A program made the translations under genes and the position numbers. This document shows, piece by piece, positions 17,722 to 26,147 of a stretch of DNA of 64,000 bases. Under the pieces are notes generated by a model. That model had not been told where the DNA came from. It saw nothing but the letters and a program-made list of their open reading frames with translations, and made no database searches. This DNA comes from Desulfuribacillus alkaliarsenatis. Lineage in GTDB: Bacteria > Bacillota > Bacilli > Desulfuribacillales > Desulfuribacillaceae. The stretch spans positions 186,001 through 250,000 of the forward strand of contig NZ_MIJE01000011.1 of assembly GCF_001730225.1 (NCBI RefSeq), read 5' to 3'. Position 1 is the first letter of the stretch; each line of letters begins with the position of its first letter.

Positions 17722-19242
17722 ATGAATGCGAAGAAAGCTCAAAACCATAAGCAGAATAAAAAAATACCCTTTATGGTTACGATGATACCAACTCTGTCAA
17801 CTGCCGTATTGCTAGGTTTTTCAGTATTTGTTTTCGAGACAGAGCCCCATATGTCAATGTTATTTGGTGGACTTATTGCAGGTATTATTGCGTATGTTTA
17901 CGGATTTAGTACTGAGGACATTGAGCAGGGTATTAAAGACAGTATTGCTAGGGCTGTGCCAGCACTAATAATTCTACTAATTATAGGGATGATTATAAGT
18001 GTTTGGATTGGTAGTGGGATTGTACCAGCTTTAATATACTTTGGTATGGAGTTTATCACACCAGCTTGGTTTTTACCGTCTATATTTATATTGTGTTGCT
18101 TTATATCTGTGCTTACAGGTAGCTCGTGGACAACAATTGGGACATTGGGAGTAGCCGCAATTGGAGTAGGACAGGGTATCGGAATTCCTGCAGCTCCTAT
18201 AGCAGGGGCTGTAGTTTCGGGAGCCTTTTTTGGAGATAAGCTGTCGCCACTATCGGACTCTACAAACCTTACTGCGGCTATTCTGAAAGTTGACTTGTAC
18301 GATCATATTAAGCATATGCTATACACAACAATCCCTGCCGCTGTAATTTCTATAGTCTTGTTTACGTTTGTGGGATTTCGGTTATCAGAAAATGGCGATT
18401 CAGTTATAAACGGCGTTGAGCTTCAAGTATATATCCTGGAGAATTTTACATTTTCGTATTGGCTTGCAGTTCCACCGATAATTATCATCCTGCTTATTCT
18501 AAGGAAAACTCCGCCAATCCCAAGTTTGATGGCAGGTGTTATCTTGGGCACTGTACTACAGGTTTTTGTTCAGGGGCAATCTGTTAGTGACGTGTTCGAG
18601 TATCTTTACCATGGTTTTTCTATGTCTACTGGCAACGAAGAGTTGGATGAGCTCTTGTCTAATGGTGGGCTTGAAAGCATGTATTCCGTTGTGGTATTAG
18701 GAATTCTCTCGCTTGCATTCGGTGGTACTATGCACCACACTGGCATGCTTGGGGTCATTGTAAGAAAAATGAAGCAATTTGTTAAGAGCCAAGGTCGCCT
18801 TGTACTTACAACACTTACAACATCAGTTACAGTTAACATAGTGGGCGCAAATCAATATCTTGCAGTTATTCTACCAGGTCAAATGTATGAGAGCTGCTAT
18901 AATAAACTAAATTTACATAGGAAGAATCTTACCCGTGCACTTGAGAGTGGCGGTACTTTGACGGCACCATTAATCCCATGGAATACCAGTGGTGTATTTG
19001 TAATGTCAGTATTGAGTGTAGATGCTCTAGCGTATGCACCGTTTGCCTTTGTATGCTGGATGACAATGATTATAGCGGGAATTTACGGTTTTGCAAATAT
19101 CACGATGGCTAAGCATGAGTCTAACGCTAATACTAAAAATATTGAAAATCATAATAATGTTGAAAATCATAATAATGTTGAAAATCATAATAATGTTGAT
19201 AAATCGAACAATAAGGAATATGATTTACCTAAGGATGTATGA
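17722..19242 (+). CDS. nhaC: Na+/H+ antiporter, NhaC family
   Basis: A 506-residue membrane protein with about 11-12 hydrophobic helices, exporting Na+ in exchange for protons. Family motifs: GSSWTTIGTLGVAAIGVG, AGAVVSGAFFGDKLSPLSDSTNL and LIPWNTSG. ATG 17722 is spaced 6 nt from AGGTG; GTG 17713 is less likely. The cytoplasmic tail after the last helix carries three exact 6-residue repeats (ENHNNV) encoded by an 18-nt tandem repeat, unusual for the family. Role is likely pH or sodium homeostasis. Confidence 0.9.
   Translation: MNAKKAQNHKQNKKIPFMVTMIPTLSTAVLLGFSVFVFETEPHMSMLFGGLIAGIIAYVYGFSTEDIEQGIKDSIARAVPALIILLIIGMIISVWIGSGIVPALIYFGMEFITPAWFLPSIFILCCFISVLTGSSWTTIGTLGVAAIGVGQGIGIPAAPIAGAVVSGAFFGDKLSPLSDSTNLTAAILKVDLYDHIKHMLYTTIPAAVISIVLFTFVGFRLSENGDSVINGVELQVYILENFTFSYWLAVPPIIIILLILRKTPPIPSLMAGVILGTVLQVFVQGQSVSDVFEYLYHGFSMSTGNEELDELLSNGGLESMYSVVVLGILSLAFGGTMHHTGMLGVIVRKMKQFVKSQGRLVLTTLTTSVTVNIVGANQYLAVILPGQMYESCYNKLNLHRKNLTRALESGGTLTAPLIPWNTSGVFVMSVLSVDALAYAPFAFVCWMTMIIAGIYGFANITMAKHESNANTKNIENHNNVENHNNVENHNNVDKSNNKEYDLPKDV
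19141..19194. repeat. 18-nt in-frame tandem repeat in the nhaC tail
   Basis: Three copies of (A/G)TT-GAA-AAT-CAT-AAT-AAT at 19141-19158, 19159-19176 and 19177-19194; they encode [I/V]ENHNN units close to the C-terminus. Confidence 0.95.
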
Positions 19243-19277
19243 TTTTATATTCATAAAAAACGAAAGAGGTAGATGGT

Positions 19278-19601
19278 ATGATTATAGTTAATACGGAAAC
19301 AATTGCGGGTAAAAAGATTGTAAGTAATGTTGGTTATGTAAAGGGTAGCATTATTCAGGCGCGACACGTTGGTAAGGACATACTAGCTGGCCTACGTGGT
19401 ATTGTTGGTGGAGAAATTAAGGAATATACAGAGCTAATGGACGATGCCCGTAAAAAAGCAATGAAACGCATGGTGGACGAAGCAACTGCAAAGGGAGCCA
19501 ATGCTATCGTAAATATTCGCTTTATGACCGCGCAGGTAGCTCAGGGTGCAGCAGAAATATTAGTTTTTGGGACAGCGGTTATTGTAGAAGATGATAATTA
19601 A
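19278..19601 (+). CDS. YbjQ family protein (UPF0145)
   Basis: A 107-residue small cytoplasmic protein of the YbjQ/UPF0145 family (putative heavy-metal-binding fold, pentamer-forming). Landmarks: GYVKGSIIQARHVGKDI, GGEIKEYTELM, ARKKAMKRM and GANAIVNIRF. The first residues (NTETIAGKKI) match the family start, and a GAAAGAGG site precedes it. Biochemical role is unknown. It lies 35 bp after nhaC and may be cotranscribed. Confidence 0.88.
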   Translation: MIIVNTETIAGKKIVSNVGYVKGSIIQARHVGKDILAGLRGIVGGEIKEYTELMDDARKKAMKRMVDEATAKGANAIVNIRFMTAQVAQGAAEILVFGTAVIVEDDN

Positions 19602-19636
19602 TACAAGTAATTAACATAGCAAATAATATATTAATT

Positions 19637-19701
19637 AACATAAGCAAATAACATAAGCAAATAACATAAGCAAATAACATAAGCAAATATCATAAGTAAG
19701 T
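19637..19701. repeat. 13-nt tandem repeat, four perfect copies plus one degenerate
   Basis: AACATAAGCAAAT repeats at 19637-19649, 19650-19662, 19663-19675 and 19676-19688, then a diverged unit to 19701. A related AACATAGCAAAT lies just upstream near the stop codon of ybjQ. Each unit carries a TAA. Confidence 0.95.
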
Positions 19702-19703
19702 AA

Positions 19704-19742
19704 AGTCATTTGTTTTCGATGTGAAAATGAATGGCTTTTTTG
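19704..19742 (+). terminator. Terminator after the YbjQ gene
   Basis: A stem of about 14 pairs with G-U pairs (AGTCATTTGTTTTC with GAAAATGAATGGCT, loop GATGT) followed by seven T. Confidence 0.75.
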
Positions 19743-19792
19743 TTATACTAATAGTTGGTTTGTAGAAAATATTGCAGGAAGGGATGTAGATT

Positions 19793-20770
19793 ATGAATAG
19801 CAAAATTCGTGTAGGTGTAGTAGGTTATGGTAATTTAGGTAAAGGCGTGGTGAAGGCTTTAAATCAAAATCCTGATATGCAACTGGAGGCAATTTTTACG
19901 CGCAGGCAACCAGAGTCGTTTGCAAGCGATTTACCTTTTGTACATATGAGTGATATCGTTAGCTATAAAGATCGAGTTGATGTTATGGTTATGTGTGGAG
20001 GCTCAGCAACTGACCTAGTGGAGCAGGTTCCTATGGTTGCAGAACATTTTAATACTGTGGATAGCTTTGATACACACGCAAAGATTCCTGAATTTTTCGA
20101 GCAGGTAGACGCTGTAGCTAAGAAAGCGGGCACATTAAGCTTAATTTCTACTGGCTGGGACCCTGGTTTATTCTCGTTAGCAAGATTGCTTAATGAATCG
20201 ATTATACCAGAGGGGAATGAGTACACCTTTTGGGGTAAAGGTGTAAGTCAAGGACACTCTGATGCCATCAGAAGGGTAGAGGGTGTTAAAGACGGAAAGC
20301 AATATACAATCCCTCAAGCTAGTGCCTTAGAAAAGGTTAGAACTGGAGAAAATCCTGAGTTATCAACGAGAGAAAAGCATGAGCGTGTTTGCTATGTTGT
20401 AGCAGAAGAGGGAGCGGACTTGGCACGCATTGAAGCGGAAATTGTAAATATGCCTAACTATTTTGCGGATTATGATACTACGGTACATTTTATTTCAGAG
20501 GCACAATTATTAGCGGAGCACTCTGGAATGCCACACGGTGGCTTTGTTATCCGCACAGGAAAAACAGGTGAAGATACTAAACAGAGAATGGAGTTTAGCT
20601 TACAGCTAGAAAGCAACCCAGAATTTACAGCAAGCGTACTTGTTGCCTATACTAGAGCTGTATATAAGCTAGCGCAGGCAGGAACAACAGGTGCGTGCAC
20701 GGTGTTTGATATACCTTTTGGCTACTTATCACCAAAATCACCTGAGCAGTTACGGAAAGAGCTGTTATAG
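19793..20770 (+). CDS. ddh: meso-Diaminopimelate dehydrogenase
   Basis: NADPH-dependent enzyme of 325 residues that makes meso-diaminopimelate in one step from tetrahydrodipicolinate and ammonia, for lysine and peptidoglycan. The Rossmann loop is VGYGNLGKG (residues 10-18); MCGGSATDL, SFDTHAKIPEF, STGWDPGLFS, TFWGKGVSQGHSDAIRR and HGGFVIRTG are characteristic. The length is standard. The start follows AGGAAGGG. It stands alone between two terminators. Confidence 0.95.
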   Translation: MNSKIRVGVVGYGNLGKGVVKALNQNPDMQLEAIFTRRQPESFASDLPFVHMSDIVSYKDRVDVMVMCGGSATDLVEQVPMVAEHFNTVDSFDTHAKIPEFFEQVDAVAKKAGTLSLISTGWDPGLFSLARLLNESIIPEGNEYTFWGKGVSQGHSDAIRRVEGVKDGKQYTIPQASALEKVRTGENPELSTREKHERVCYVVAEEGADLARIEAEIVNMPNYFADYDTTVHFISEAQLLAEHSGMPHGGFVIRTGKTGEDTKQRMEFSLQLESNPEFTASVLVAYTRAVYKLAQAGTTGACTVFDIPFGYLSPKSPEQLRKELL

Positions 20771-20819
20771 AAACACATAAATAGAAGCGACTAAATAGAA
20801 CAATTAAATAGAAACTAAC
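20768..20819. repeat. 14-nt degenerate tandem repeat starting at the ddh stop codon
   Basis: Units of the form TAGAA-N5-TAAA at 20768-20781, 20782-20795 and 20796-20808 (13 nt), then TAGAAACTAAC. The first unit begins with the ddh TAG itself. Confidence 0.85.
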
Positions 20820-20820
20820 T

Positions 20821-20867
20821 AGGAGTAGGGTAAGCAGACTAGATAAAGCTTACTTTACTCCTTTTTA
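20821..20867 (+). terminator. Terminator after ddh
   Basis: AGGAGTAGGGTAAGC pairs with GCTTACTTTACTCCT (one mismatch), followed by TTTTTAA. Confidence 0.85.
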
Positions 20868-20963
20868 ATATGCATAAAGAATATTTTAATTTATATAACA
20901 CAAATAACCATTTTTAAGATAAAATGTAGTGGTGAACAATCAATTTAACAATGGAGTGGGAAA

Positions 20964-23897
20964 ATGGGTCTATTAAAATCTTTAATCTGTAGACAATTGC
21001 ATACTATATCTCCTGAATTGCTGATAAAAGACGCGATTGAAGAAATGAGGCTTAAATCAGTAAGCAGCATATTAGTTCAAGAGGGAGGCAGGTTAATAGG
21101 CTTGCTTACTGAAAGAGACATTGTTAAAGTTGTCGCCACAGGAATTTGTGTAGAGAACACACCAATTAGAGCCGTAATGACCACTAACATTGTTTCTTTA
21201 CAAGTAGACACATTGCTAGACCAAGCATTAATTGTTATGGATATAAATGGAATTAGACACCTTGTGGTAGTAGATGCTAATGATAAACCCCTTGGTATAG
21301 TTACTCATACAGATATTGTGCGTAAGCTTGAGGAGGATTTTTTCAAGGCGCCTAGGCCAGTAAAAGAATATATGAGTAGAAGCTTAGAGGCTGTTCCTAT
21401 TAAAGCTAGTTTAAATGAAGCTATACGTAAAATGCACGAAAAAAGGATAAGCAGTATTATTGTAGTCGATGGTAAAATTCCTGTTGGGATAATAACGGAA
21501 AGAGATATAGTTAAACTACTACAGGAGAAAGCTTCTATAAATGCATCAGTAGAACAATATATGAGCGCCCCTATCATTCAGATAGATCCAACAACTTCAC
21601 TATTTGATGCTTCTAAATTAATGGAGCAGCATAAAATAAGACATTTAGTTGTATGGAATGGCAGAGGGGCAGTTGGCCTTGTAACAAACACAGATATAGT
21701 GAGGTCGATTCGTGATAATTATCGTAGCTATCTTGAAAAAGAAGCAATGCGCACACGTAAAATATTAGATTTGATACATGAAGGTGTAGTAGAAATTGAT
21801 AATGAAGAGTGTAGAATTCAGTGGATTAACAAAACAGGGGCGGCTTTATTTGGCTATGAATTTATAGGGGATGCTATTGGTAAAAGCTTTATTGATATGA
21901 TAGATGAAGCGGATAGAGATGTTTTGAAGGAGGATTTTCAACATTTACGTTCGAAAAATAACTACCAGTGTCGAATCAAGCTTGAAGCAAGGACAATTAC
22001 AACATTAATCTCCTATGACGTAATTACTGATGATATAAACAAGCGAATATCCTATCGCATCTTGCTTCGTGACGTTACAAGCATGATAGAGAATCGTAAA
22101 AAGATGGAAGAAAGACTTCGTAAACAAAAAAGACAATTTCAAGCTTTGTTTGATAATACAACTGATGCTGTTGCTATTTTTGATAGGGAAAAAAAGATTC
22201 AGATGGCAAACCAACAATTCTTATCAATGTTTGAATATTCAAGGGACGAAGTGATTGGACAGTCTATTTCTAGCCTAGTTGACAGACAAGATAAGCTAGT
22301 TGATCATATAGCTGATGAGATATTTTTGGGAGATACTATAAATCGGGAAACCTGTAGGTATAAAAAGTCTGGTGATCCTATTTATGTATTATTAAAGGGC
22401 GGTCCTGTTATCGTCGATGGTCAGGTGACTGGTGGCTATGCAGTATATGCTGATATTACTGATAAGAAACAGATTATTAATGATTTAAGAGATAGTGAAG
22501 AGAGATTCCGGACACTAATTGAGAGTATGGGCGAAGGAATGGCATTGGTCGAGCTTATTTATAATAATGAACAAGTGAGTAATTATCGGTTTGTCGAGGT
22601 CAATCAAGCATTTGAAGAACATACAGGGTTCTCGAAGCATGATGTGCTGGGGAATTTAGCGACAGAAGTGTATGAGGTAGATGAAGCGCCTAATCTCGAA
22701 ATATATAGAAGGGTAGATAAGACTAGAAAACCAATTAAGTTCGAAAGTTATGTCAGTTTTATCCATAAACATCTTAGGATATCGGCCTTTTCACCAAAAC
22801 CAGGTTATGTAGCTACAGTATTTGATGATATTACGGAGCAAAAACAAAAAGAGGATAAAATTCAGTATTTAATATATCATGATATCCTGACGGATGTACA
22901 TAATCGAGCTTATTTTGATAAAGCCCTTAAAGAAATTGATGAGGAAAGTAAGGTTCCTACATGCATTATTATGGCAGATTTAAATGGTCTTAAGCTTGTA
23001 AATGATGCATTTGGCCATGGTAAAGGCGACGAGCTTATCAAGATGGCTGCTAAGCTAATAAAAGAAGTATGCCGTGAAGAAGATATTGTTGCTAGAATTG
23101 GTGGCGACGAATTTGCCGTTATCCTTCCTGGCATATCACAGGATAAAGGGCAGACGGTTATAGATAAACTTAAGACTCGTGCTGATATGTTGCAGATAGA
23201 AGGAATACAATTAAGTATTTCTTTTGGATTAGGTACTAAAGATAATACCACTACTAGCATATTTGATGTAGTTAAAACTAGTGAAGTGCAGATGTATAAC
23301 CGCAAGCTAATGGAGAGTCAAAGTGCCAAAAACCACTTAATAACATCCCTACTTAGAGTACTAGAAGAAAAGACAGGAGAAAGCCGTGCCCATTGTCAAA
23401 GGGTAATGGAGCTAGGAGTAGAGCTTGGTAAGGCGATAGGATTGTCAGAGGACGAACAGGAAAAACTAAGAATACTAGCACTTCTACATGATATAGGGAA
23501 TATTACAATTCCAGAAAATATACTTAAAAAACCTGAAACCTTATCAGACGAAGAATGGACCGTAGTTAAAAAGCATCCTGAGAGCGGCTACAGAATTGTT
23601 AGTGCGATTCCAGAGTTTGCGTTTGTGGCAGAGTATATCTTATGTCACCACGAACGGATTGATGGCAAAGGATATCCGCGGGGTCTAACTGGTGATAGTA
23701 TTCCTAAAATTGCTAAGATTTTAGCAGTTGTAGATGCTTTTGAAGTAATGACCCGTGATACAGCATATAGAGAGGCTATGACTGTATCTGAAGCAGTTAA
23801 AGAATTACAAGCAAATGCAGGAACGCAATTTGACAGTAATGTTGTCGATGTTTTTATAGAAAAAGTAGTAGATAACTTAAATGGTAATAAGACTTAA
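20964..23897 (+). CDS. Four-CBS / PAS / GGDEF / HD-GYP signalling protein
   Basis: A 977-residue soluble protein. Two CBS pairs fill residues about 7-125 and 135-255 (repeated GLLTERDIVK, GIVTHTDIVR, GIITERDIVK, GLVTNTDIVR), expected to bind adenine nucleotides. Three PAS-like segments follow (about 265-375, 390-500, 505-620), then a GGDEF domain with GGDEF (about 713-717) and intact I-site REED, and an HD-GYP domain with LLHDIGN (HD about 841) and HHERIDGKGYP. Both synthesis and breakdown of c-di-GMP seem possible. The usual Lys of HDIGK is Asn. No membrane segment is seen. It could couple cell energy state and redox or light input to c-di-GMP. Confidence 0.93.
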   Translation: MGLLKSLICRQLHTISPELLIKDAIEEMRLKSVSSILVQEGGRLIGLLTERDIVKVVATGICVENTPIRAVMTTNIVSLQVDTLLDQALIVMDINGIRHLVVVDANDKPLGIVTHTDIVRKLEEDFFKAPRPVKEYMSRSLEAVPIKASLNEAIRKMHEKRISSIIVVDGKIPVGIITERDIVKLLQEKASINASVEQYMSAPIIQIDPTTSLFDASKLMEQHKIRHLVVWNGRGAVGLVTNTDIVRSIRDNYRSYLEKEAMRTRKILDLIHEGVVEIDNEECRIQWINKTGAALFGYEFIGDAIGKSFIDMIDEADRDVLKEDFQHLRSKNNYQCRIKLEARTITTLISYDVITDDINKRISYRILLRDVTSMIENRKKMEERLRKQKRQFQALFDNTTDAVAIFDREKKIQMANQQFLSMFEYSRDEVIGQSISSLVDRQDKLVDHIADEIFLGDTINRETCRYKKSGDPIYVLLKGGPVIVDGQVTGGYAVYADITDKKQIINDLRDSEERFRTLIESMGEGMALVELIYNNEQVSNYRFVEVNQAFEEHTGFSKHDVLGNLATEVYEVDEAPNLEIYRRVDKTRKPIKFESYVSFIHKHLRISAFSPKPGYVATVFDDITEQKQKEDKIQYLIYHDILTDVHNRAYFDKALKEIDEESKVPTCIIMADLNGLKLVNDAFGHGKGDELIKMAAKLIKEVCREEDIVARIGGDEFAVILPGISQDKGQTVIDKLKTRADMLQIEGIQLSISFGLGTKDNTTTSIFDVVKTSEVQMYNRKLMESQSAKNHLITSLLRVLEEKTGESRAHCQRVMELGVELGKAIGLSEDEQEKLRILALLHDIGNITIPENILKKPETLSDEEWTVVKKHPESGYRIVSAIPEFAFVAEYILCHHERIDGKGYPRGLTGDSIPKIAKILAVVDAFEVMTRDTAYREAMTVSEAVKELQANAGTQFDSNVVDVFIEKVVDNLNGNKT

Positions 23898-23922
23898 AGA
23901 TAAATAGACTTAAATGATAAAA
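23891..23922. repeat. 16-nt tandem repeat across a stop codon
   Basis: GACTTAAAGATAAATA (23891-23906) and GACTTAAATGATAAA (23907-23921). The first copy contains the TAA stop of the GGDEF/HD-GYP gene. Confidence 0.8.
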
Positions 23923-23962
23923 AGCCGGTGATGAACAGTTATTAGTTCAACATCGGCTTTCT
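23923..23962. terminator. Bidirectional terminator
   Basis: AAAGCCGGTG ... CATCGGCTTT stem with inner AAC/GTT, flanked by A and T runs, between converging genes. Confidence 0.8.
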
Positions 23963-23997
23963 CGTGTGATATTTATGATTATATGCGGTTTTAAGAC

Positions 23998-24486
23998 TTA
24001 GTATTTAACAAACACACTACTTTTTGCTTTGCAAATTGGGCATGAATCTGGGGTGCTGTTCTTTTCGATATATCCACAGATTGGACATAGGTAATAATCT
24101 ACATCTTCTTTACTGTCTAAATTCTCGAGGGCATCTTTATAAAGGTCTGCATGAACTTTTTCTGATTCCATAGCAAATAAGAAGCTGCGTTCAGCATCCT
24201 TGCGCCCTTCGTTTTTAGCGTCGTCAAGCATTGGCGGATACATAGTATCAAATTCATACATTTCTCCGTCAAAACCTTCCTTGAGGTTTTCAGCCGTAGA
24301 TTTGATACCACCCAAAGCCTTTAAGTGATTGTGCGCGTGTACAGTTTCGGCCTCCGCAGCAGCACGGAATAACTTTGCAACGCCTATGTATCCTTCTTGT
24401 TCAGCCTTCTTAGCAAAAGCCAAATATTTACGGTTTGCTTGAGATTCACCTGCAAAGGCTTCTTTTAAATGTTTGTCAGTATTCAT
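23998..24486 (-). CDS. rbr: Rubrerythrin
   Basis: A 162-residue cytoplasmic non-haem iron peroxidase protecting anaerobes from hydrogen peroxide. The N-terminal ferritin-like diiron domain has EAFAGESQANRKYLAFA and the EAETVHAHNH helix. The C-terminal rubredoxin-like domain has CPICG (134-137) and CPIC (149-152). ATG 24486 follows AGGAGG. A PerR-like box and a clear promoter lie upstream, consistent with peroxide induction. Electron donor not encoded nearby. Confidence 0.95.
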   Translation of the reverse strand: MNTDKHLKEAFAGESQANRKYLAFAKKAEQEGYIGVAKLFRAAAEAETVHAHNHLKALGGIKSTAENLKEGFDGEMYEFDTMYPPMLDDAKNEGRKDAERSFLFAMESEKVHADLYKDALENLDSKEDVDYYLCPICGYIEKNSTPDSCPICKAKSSVFVKY

Positions 24487-24505
24487 AAAATAACTTCCTC
24501 CTAAT

Positions 24506-24520
24506 TTAGAATTATTCTAA
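24506..24520 (-). promoter_or_regulatory. PerR-type operator of rubrerythrin
   Basis: TTAGAAT-T-ATTCTAA is a perfect 7-1-7 inverted repeat matching the PerR/Fur-family box pattern (TTATAATNATTATAA). It sits about 12 nt downstream of the -10 box, over the expected transcription start. Confidence 0.75.
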
Positions 24521-24531
24521 TGTATATTATA

Positions 24532-24560
24532 TTTATACACCTTTATTCTATTATAGTCAA
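24532..24560 (-). promoter_or_regulatory. Rubrerythrin promoter
   Basis: On the minus strand: TTGACT (24560-24555), 17-nt spacer, TATAAA (24537-24532); an overlapping TATAAT lies directly downstream. Confidence 0.65.
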
Positions 24561-24568
24561 TACATTAT

Positions 24569-24608
24569 TGAAAGAAAATGTATGAAAGAAAATGTAGAAA
24601 TAAATGTA
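24569..24608. repeat. 14-nt tandem repeat
   Basis: TGAAAGAAAATGTA occurs exactly at 24569-24582 and 24583-24596, followed by a shortened copy GAAATAAATGTA. Confidence 0.9.
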
Positions 24609-24699
24609 TTAAATAATTGTATATTATCTAATCCTTATAATTGCAACGAAAAGAACATACAAATGGATAAGTAAGACACAGTTGAAAGGATACAAACAC

Positions 24700-25008
24700 A
24701 TGGAAACTCAAACAGACATTCAAGTTATGAAGAGTGAAATAGTTAAACAATATAATCCGTATGACATATATTTATTTGGATGCACAAACAAAGAATTGTT
24801 TACCTATGTAACAGGCTGCAACTTATGCTTGATTTTAGATGTAGATAATAATCGAGATTTTCTAAAATGTATTTCTAGAGAAATAGCGGCCGATTTCGAT
24901 TATGATGTAATGATTTATACCAAGGAGGAATGGTATAAATATAGGAGCGAACAAGACACATATGCTAATATAATCTATAATACAGGGATTAGCTTATTGG
25001 CATTCTAG
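24700..25008 (+). CDS. Degenerate nucleotidyltransferase-fold protein
   Basis: A 102-residue protein that follows the outline of the small MNT-type nucleotidyltransferases: a helix, YDIYLFG, then the strand that normally carries the catalytic Asp pair, and a late DVMIYTKEEW segment and GISLLAF end. The usual GS after YLFG is GC, and the catalytic D-x-D is replaced by CNLCLILD, so activity looks lost or altered. ATG 24700 follows GAAAGG; TTG 24682 is too early. No HEPN partner is adjacent, so a MNT/HEPN toxin-antitoxin pair is not supported. Confidence 0.6.
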   Translation: METQTDIQVMKSEIVKQYNPYDIYLFGCTNKELFTYVTGCNLCLILDVDNNRDFLKCISREIAADFDYDVMIYTKEEWYKYRSEQDTYANIIYNTGISLLAF

Positions 25009-25076
25009 ATAGAAAAGCAATTTTAGTATAATATAGGATAATACATATTAGTGGTATTTATTGAGGAGATGAATGA

Positions 25077-25973
25077 ATGGGCTTTTTCTTTGCAGCTCTA
25101 ACGGCATTATGCTTTGCAACTAGCAATATTATGATTCGCAAGGGCATGAAGCCCGAAAGCAAAGATAATGGTATGCTTATGACTGTGTTCATAAATGCAA
25201 TATTTCTTACAATTGCATGGTTAATCTATCGTTTCTTTTTTGTAGCAATTGAAATCACGCTAATAGGATTAATTGTTTATATAGTAGCGGGTGTGTTTAC
25301 TACTTTTATTGGAAGGGTCATGTTGTTTCAAAGTATTAGGCAGGTTGGTCCGTCTAGGGGTACAGCGATAAAAAACAGTGCGCCAATATTTACAATCTTG
25401 TTTGCTGTCATGTTTTTAAATGAGTCTATTAAGTTTCTACCTTTTTTAGGTATGCTTCTTGTGCTAAGCGGCTTAGGAATTCAAGGCTTTTATATGGTAA
25501 GACACACTAGCAAAGCTAGCATGGAAAATCAGCTTTTAAGAACGGGATACTTATTTGGGTTGGCCTCTGCAATAGCATTTGGTGTAGGACAAGGAGTGCG
25601 CAAGCTAGGTGTTGAACACCTGCCAGATCCATTTTTCGGAGCCTTTATAAGTGCAACTGTGGCGCTTGTGCTTACGTTAGTAATGGAGGGGCGAAAAGGT
25701 GATATTGTAGATAGGATAAAGCAGCAATATCAAACAATAAACTATTATTTTGTAATTGCTGGGGTATTTACTAGTATTGCCGTCCTGTCATTCTTCTTAG
25801 CAATGATGTTCATTCAGGTTTCTTACGTGTCTGTGATTGTTGCTCTAGAGCCGATTCTAACAATTATTTTAAGTAAGCTTATCTTGCGTAAGGAAGAAGT
25901 TATAATGCCTTACACAATAGTAGCTGCATGTGTTGTTGTTGCGGGCGCTATTATGATTGTTAGTTTTGGATAA
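25077..25973 (+). CDS. EamA-family (DMT superfamily) transporter
   Basis: A 298-residue inner-membrane protein with ten hydrophobic helices in two EamA repeats (residues about 2-135 and 155-295). GPSRGTAIKNSAPIFT and SYVSVIVALEPILTIILSKLIL are the paired late helices of each repeat. Ribosome site GAGGAG precedes ATG 25077. Substrates of this family are metabolites or amino acids; none can be named from the sequence. Confidence 0.88.
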   Translation: MGFFFAALTALCFATSNIMIRKGMKPESKDNGMLMTVFINAIFLTIAWLIYRFFFVAIEITLIGLIVYIVAGVFTTFIGRVMLFQSIRQVGPSRGTAIKNSAPIFTILFAVMFLNESIKFLPFLGMLLVLSGLGIQGFYMVRHTSKASMENQLLRTGYLFGLASAIAFGVGQGVRKLGVEHLPDPFFGAFISATVALVLTLVMEGRKGDIVDRIKQQYQTINYYFVIAGVFTSIAVLSFFLAMMFIQVSYVSVIVALEPILTIILSKLILRKEEVIMPYTIVAACVVVAGAIMIVSFG

Positions 25974-26057
25974 CGGTCTATTATTCTGAATTGGAATGAT
26001 GGTATTTATACTGTCGGCTCTCCGTAGACATCTATAAACAAGAGTTATATAATTTAT

Positions 26058-26085
26058 AAAAGGAGCTTATAGGCTTCTTTTTTTA
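26058..26085 (+). terminator. Terminator after the EamA gene
   Basis: AAAGGAGC-TTATAG-GCTTCTTT stem (one G-U) followed by a run of T. Confidence 0.7.
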
Positions 26086-26147
26086 TATTGCGAGCTAACT
26101 ATTAAAGAGCTAGCATTAAACAACAAATAAAAAGGGTGGTATTAGTA

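Noticed and set aside
19637-19701. Possible CRISPR-like array (13-nt repeated unit)
   Set aside because: Units are directly adjacent with no spacers, far shorter than CRISPR repeats, and no cas gene is present. It is a simple tandem repeat.
22910-23305. A 131-codon open frame on the minus strand
   Set aside because: Antisense to the GGDEF domain of the CBS/PAS protein, which is intact on the plus strand.
24700-25008. Antitoxin of a MNT/HEPN toxin-antitoxin pair
   Set aside because: No HEPN gene flanks it; its neighbours are rubrerythrin and an EamA transporter on separate transcripts.
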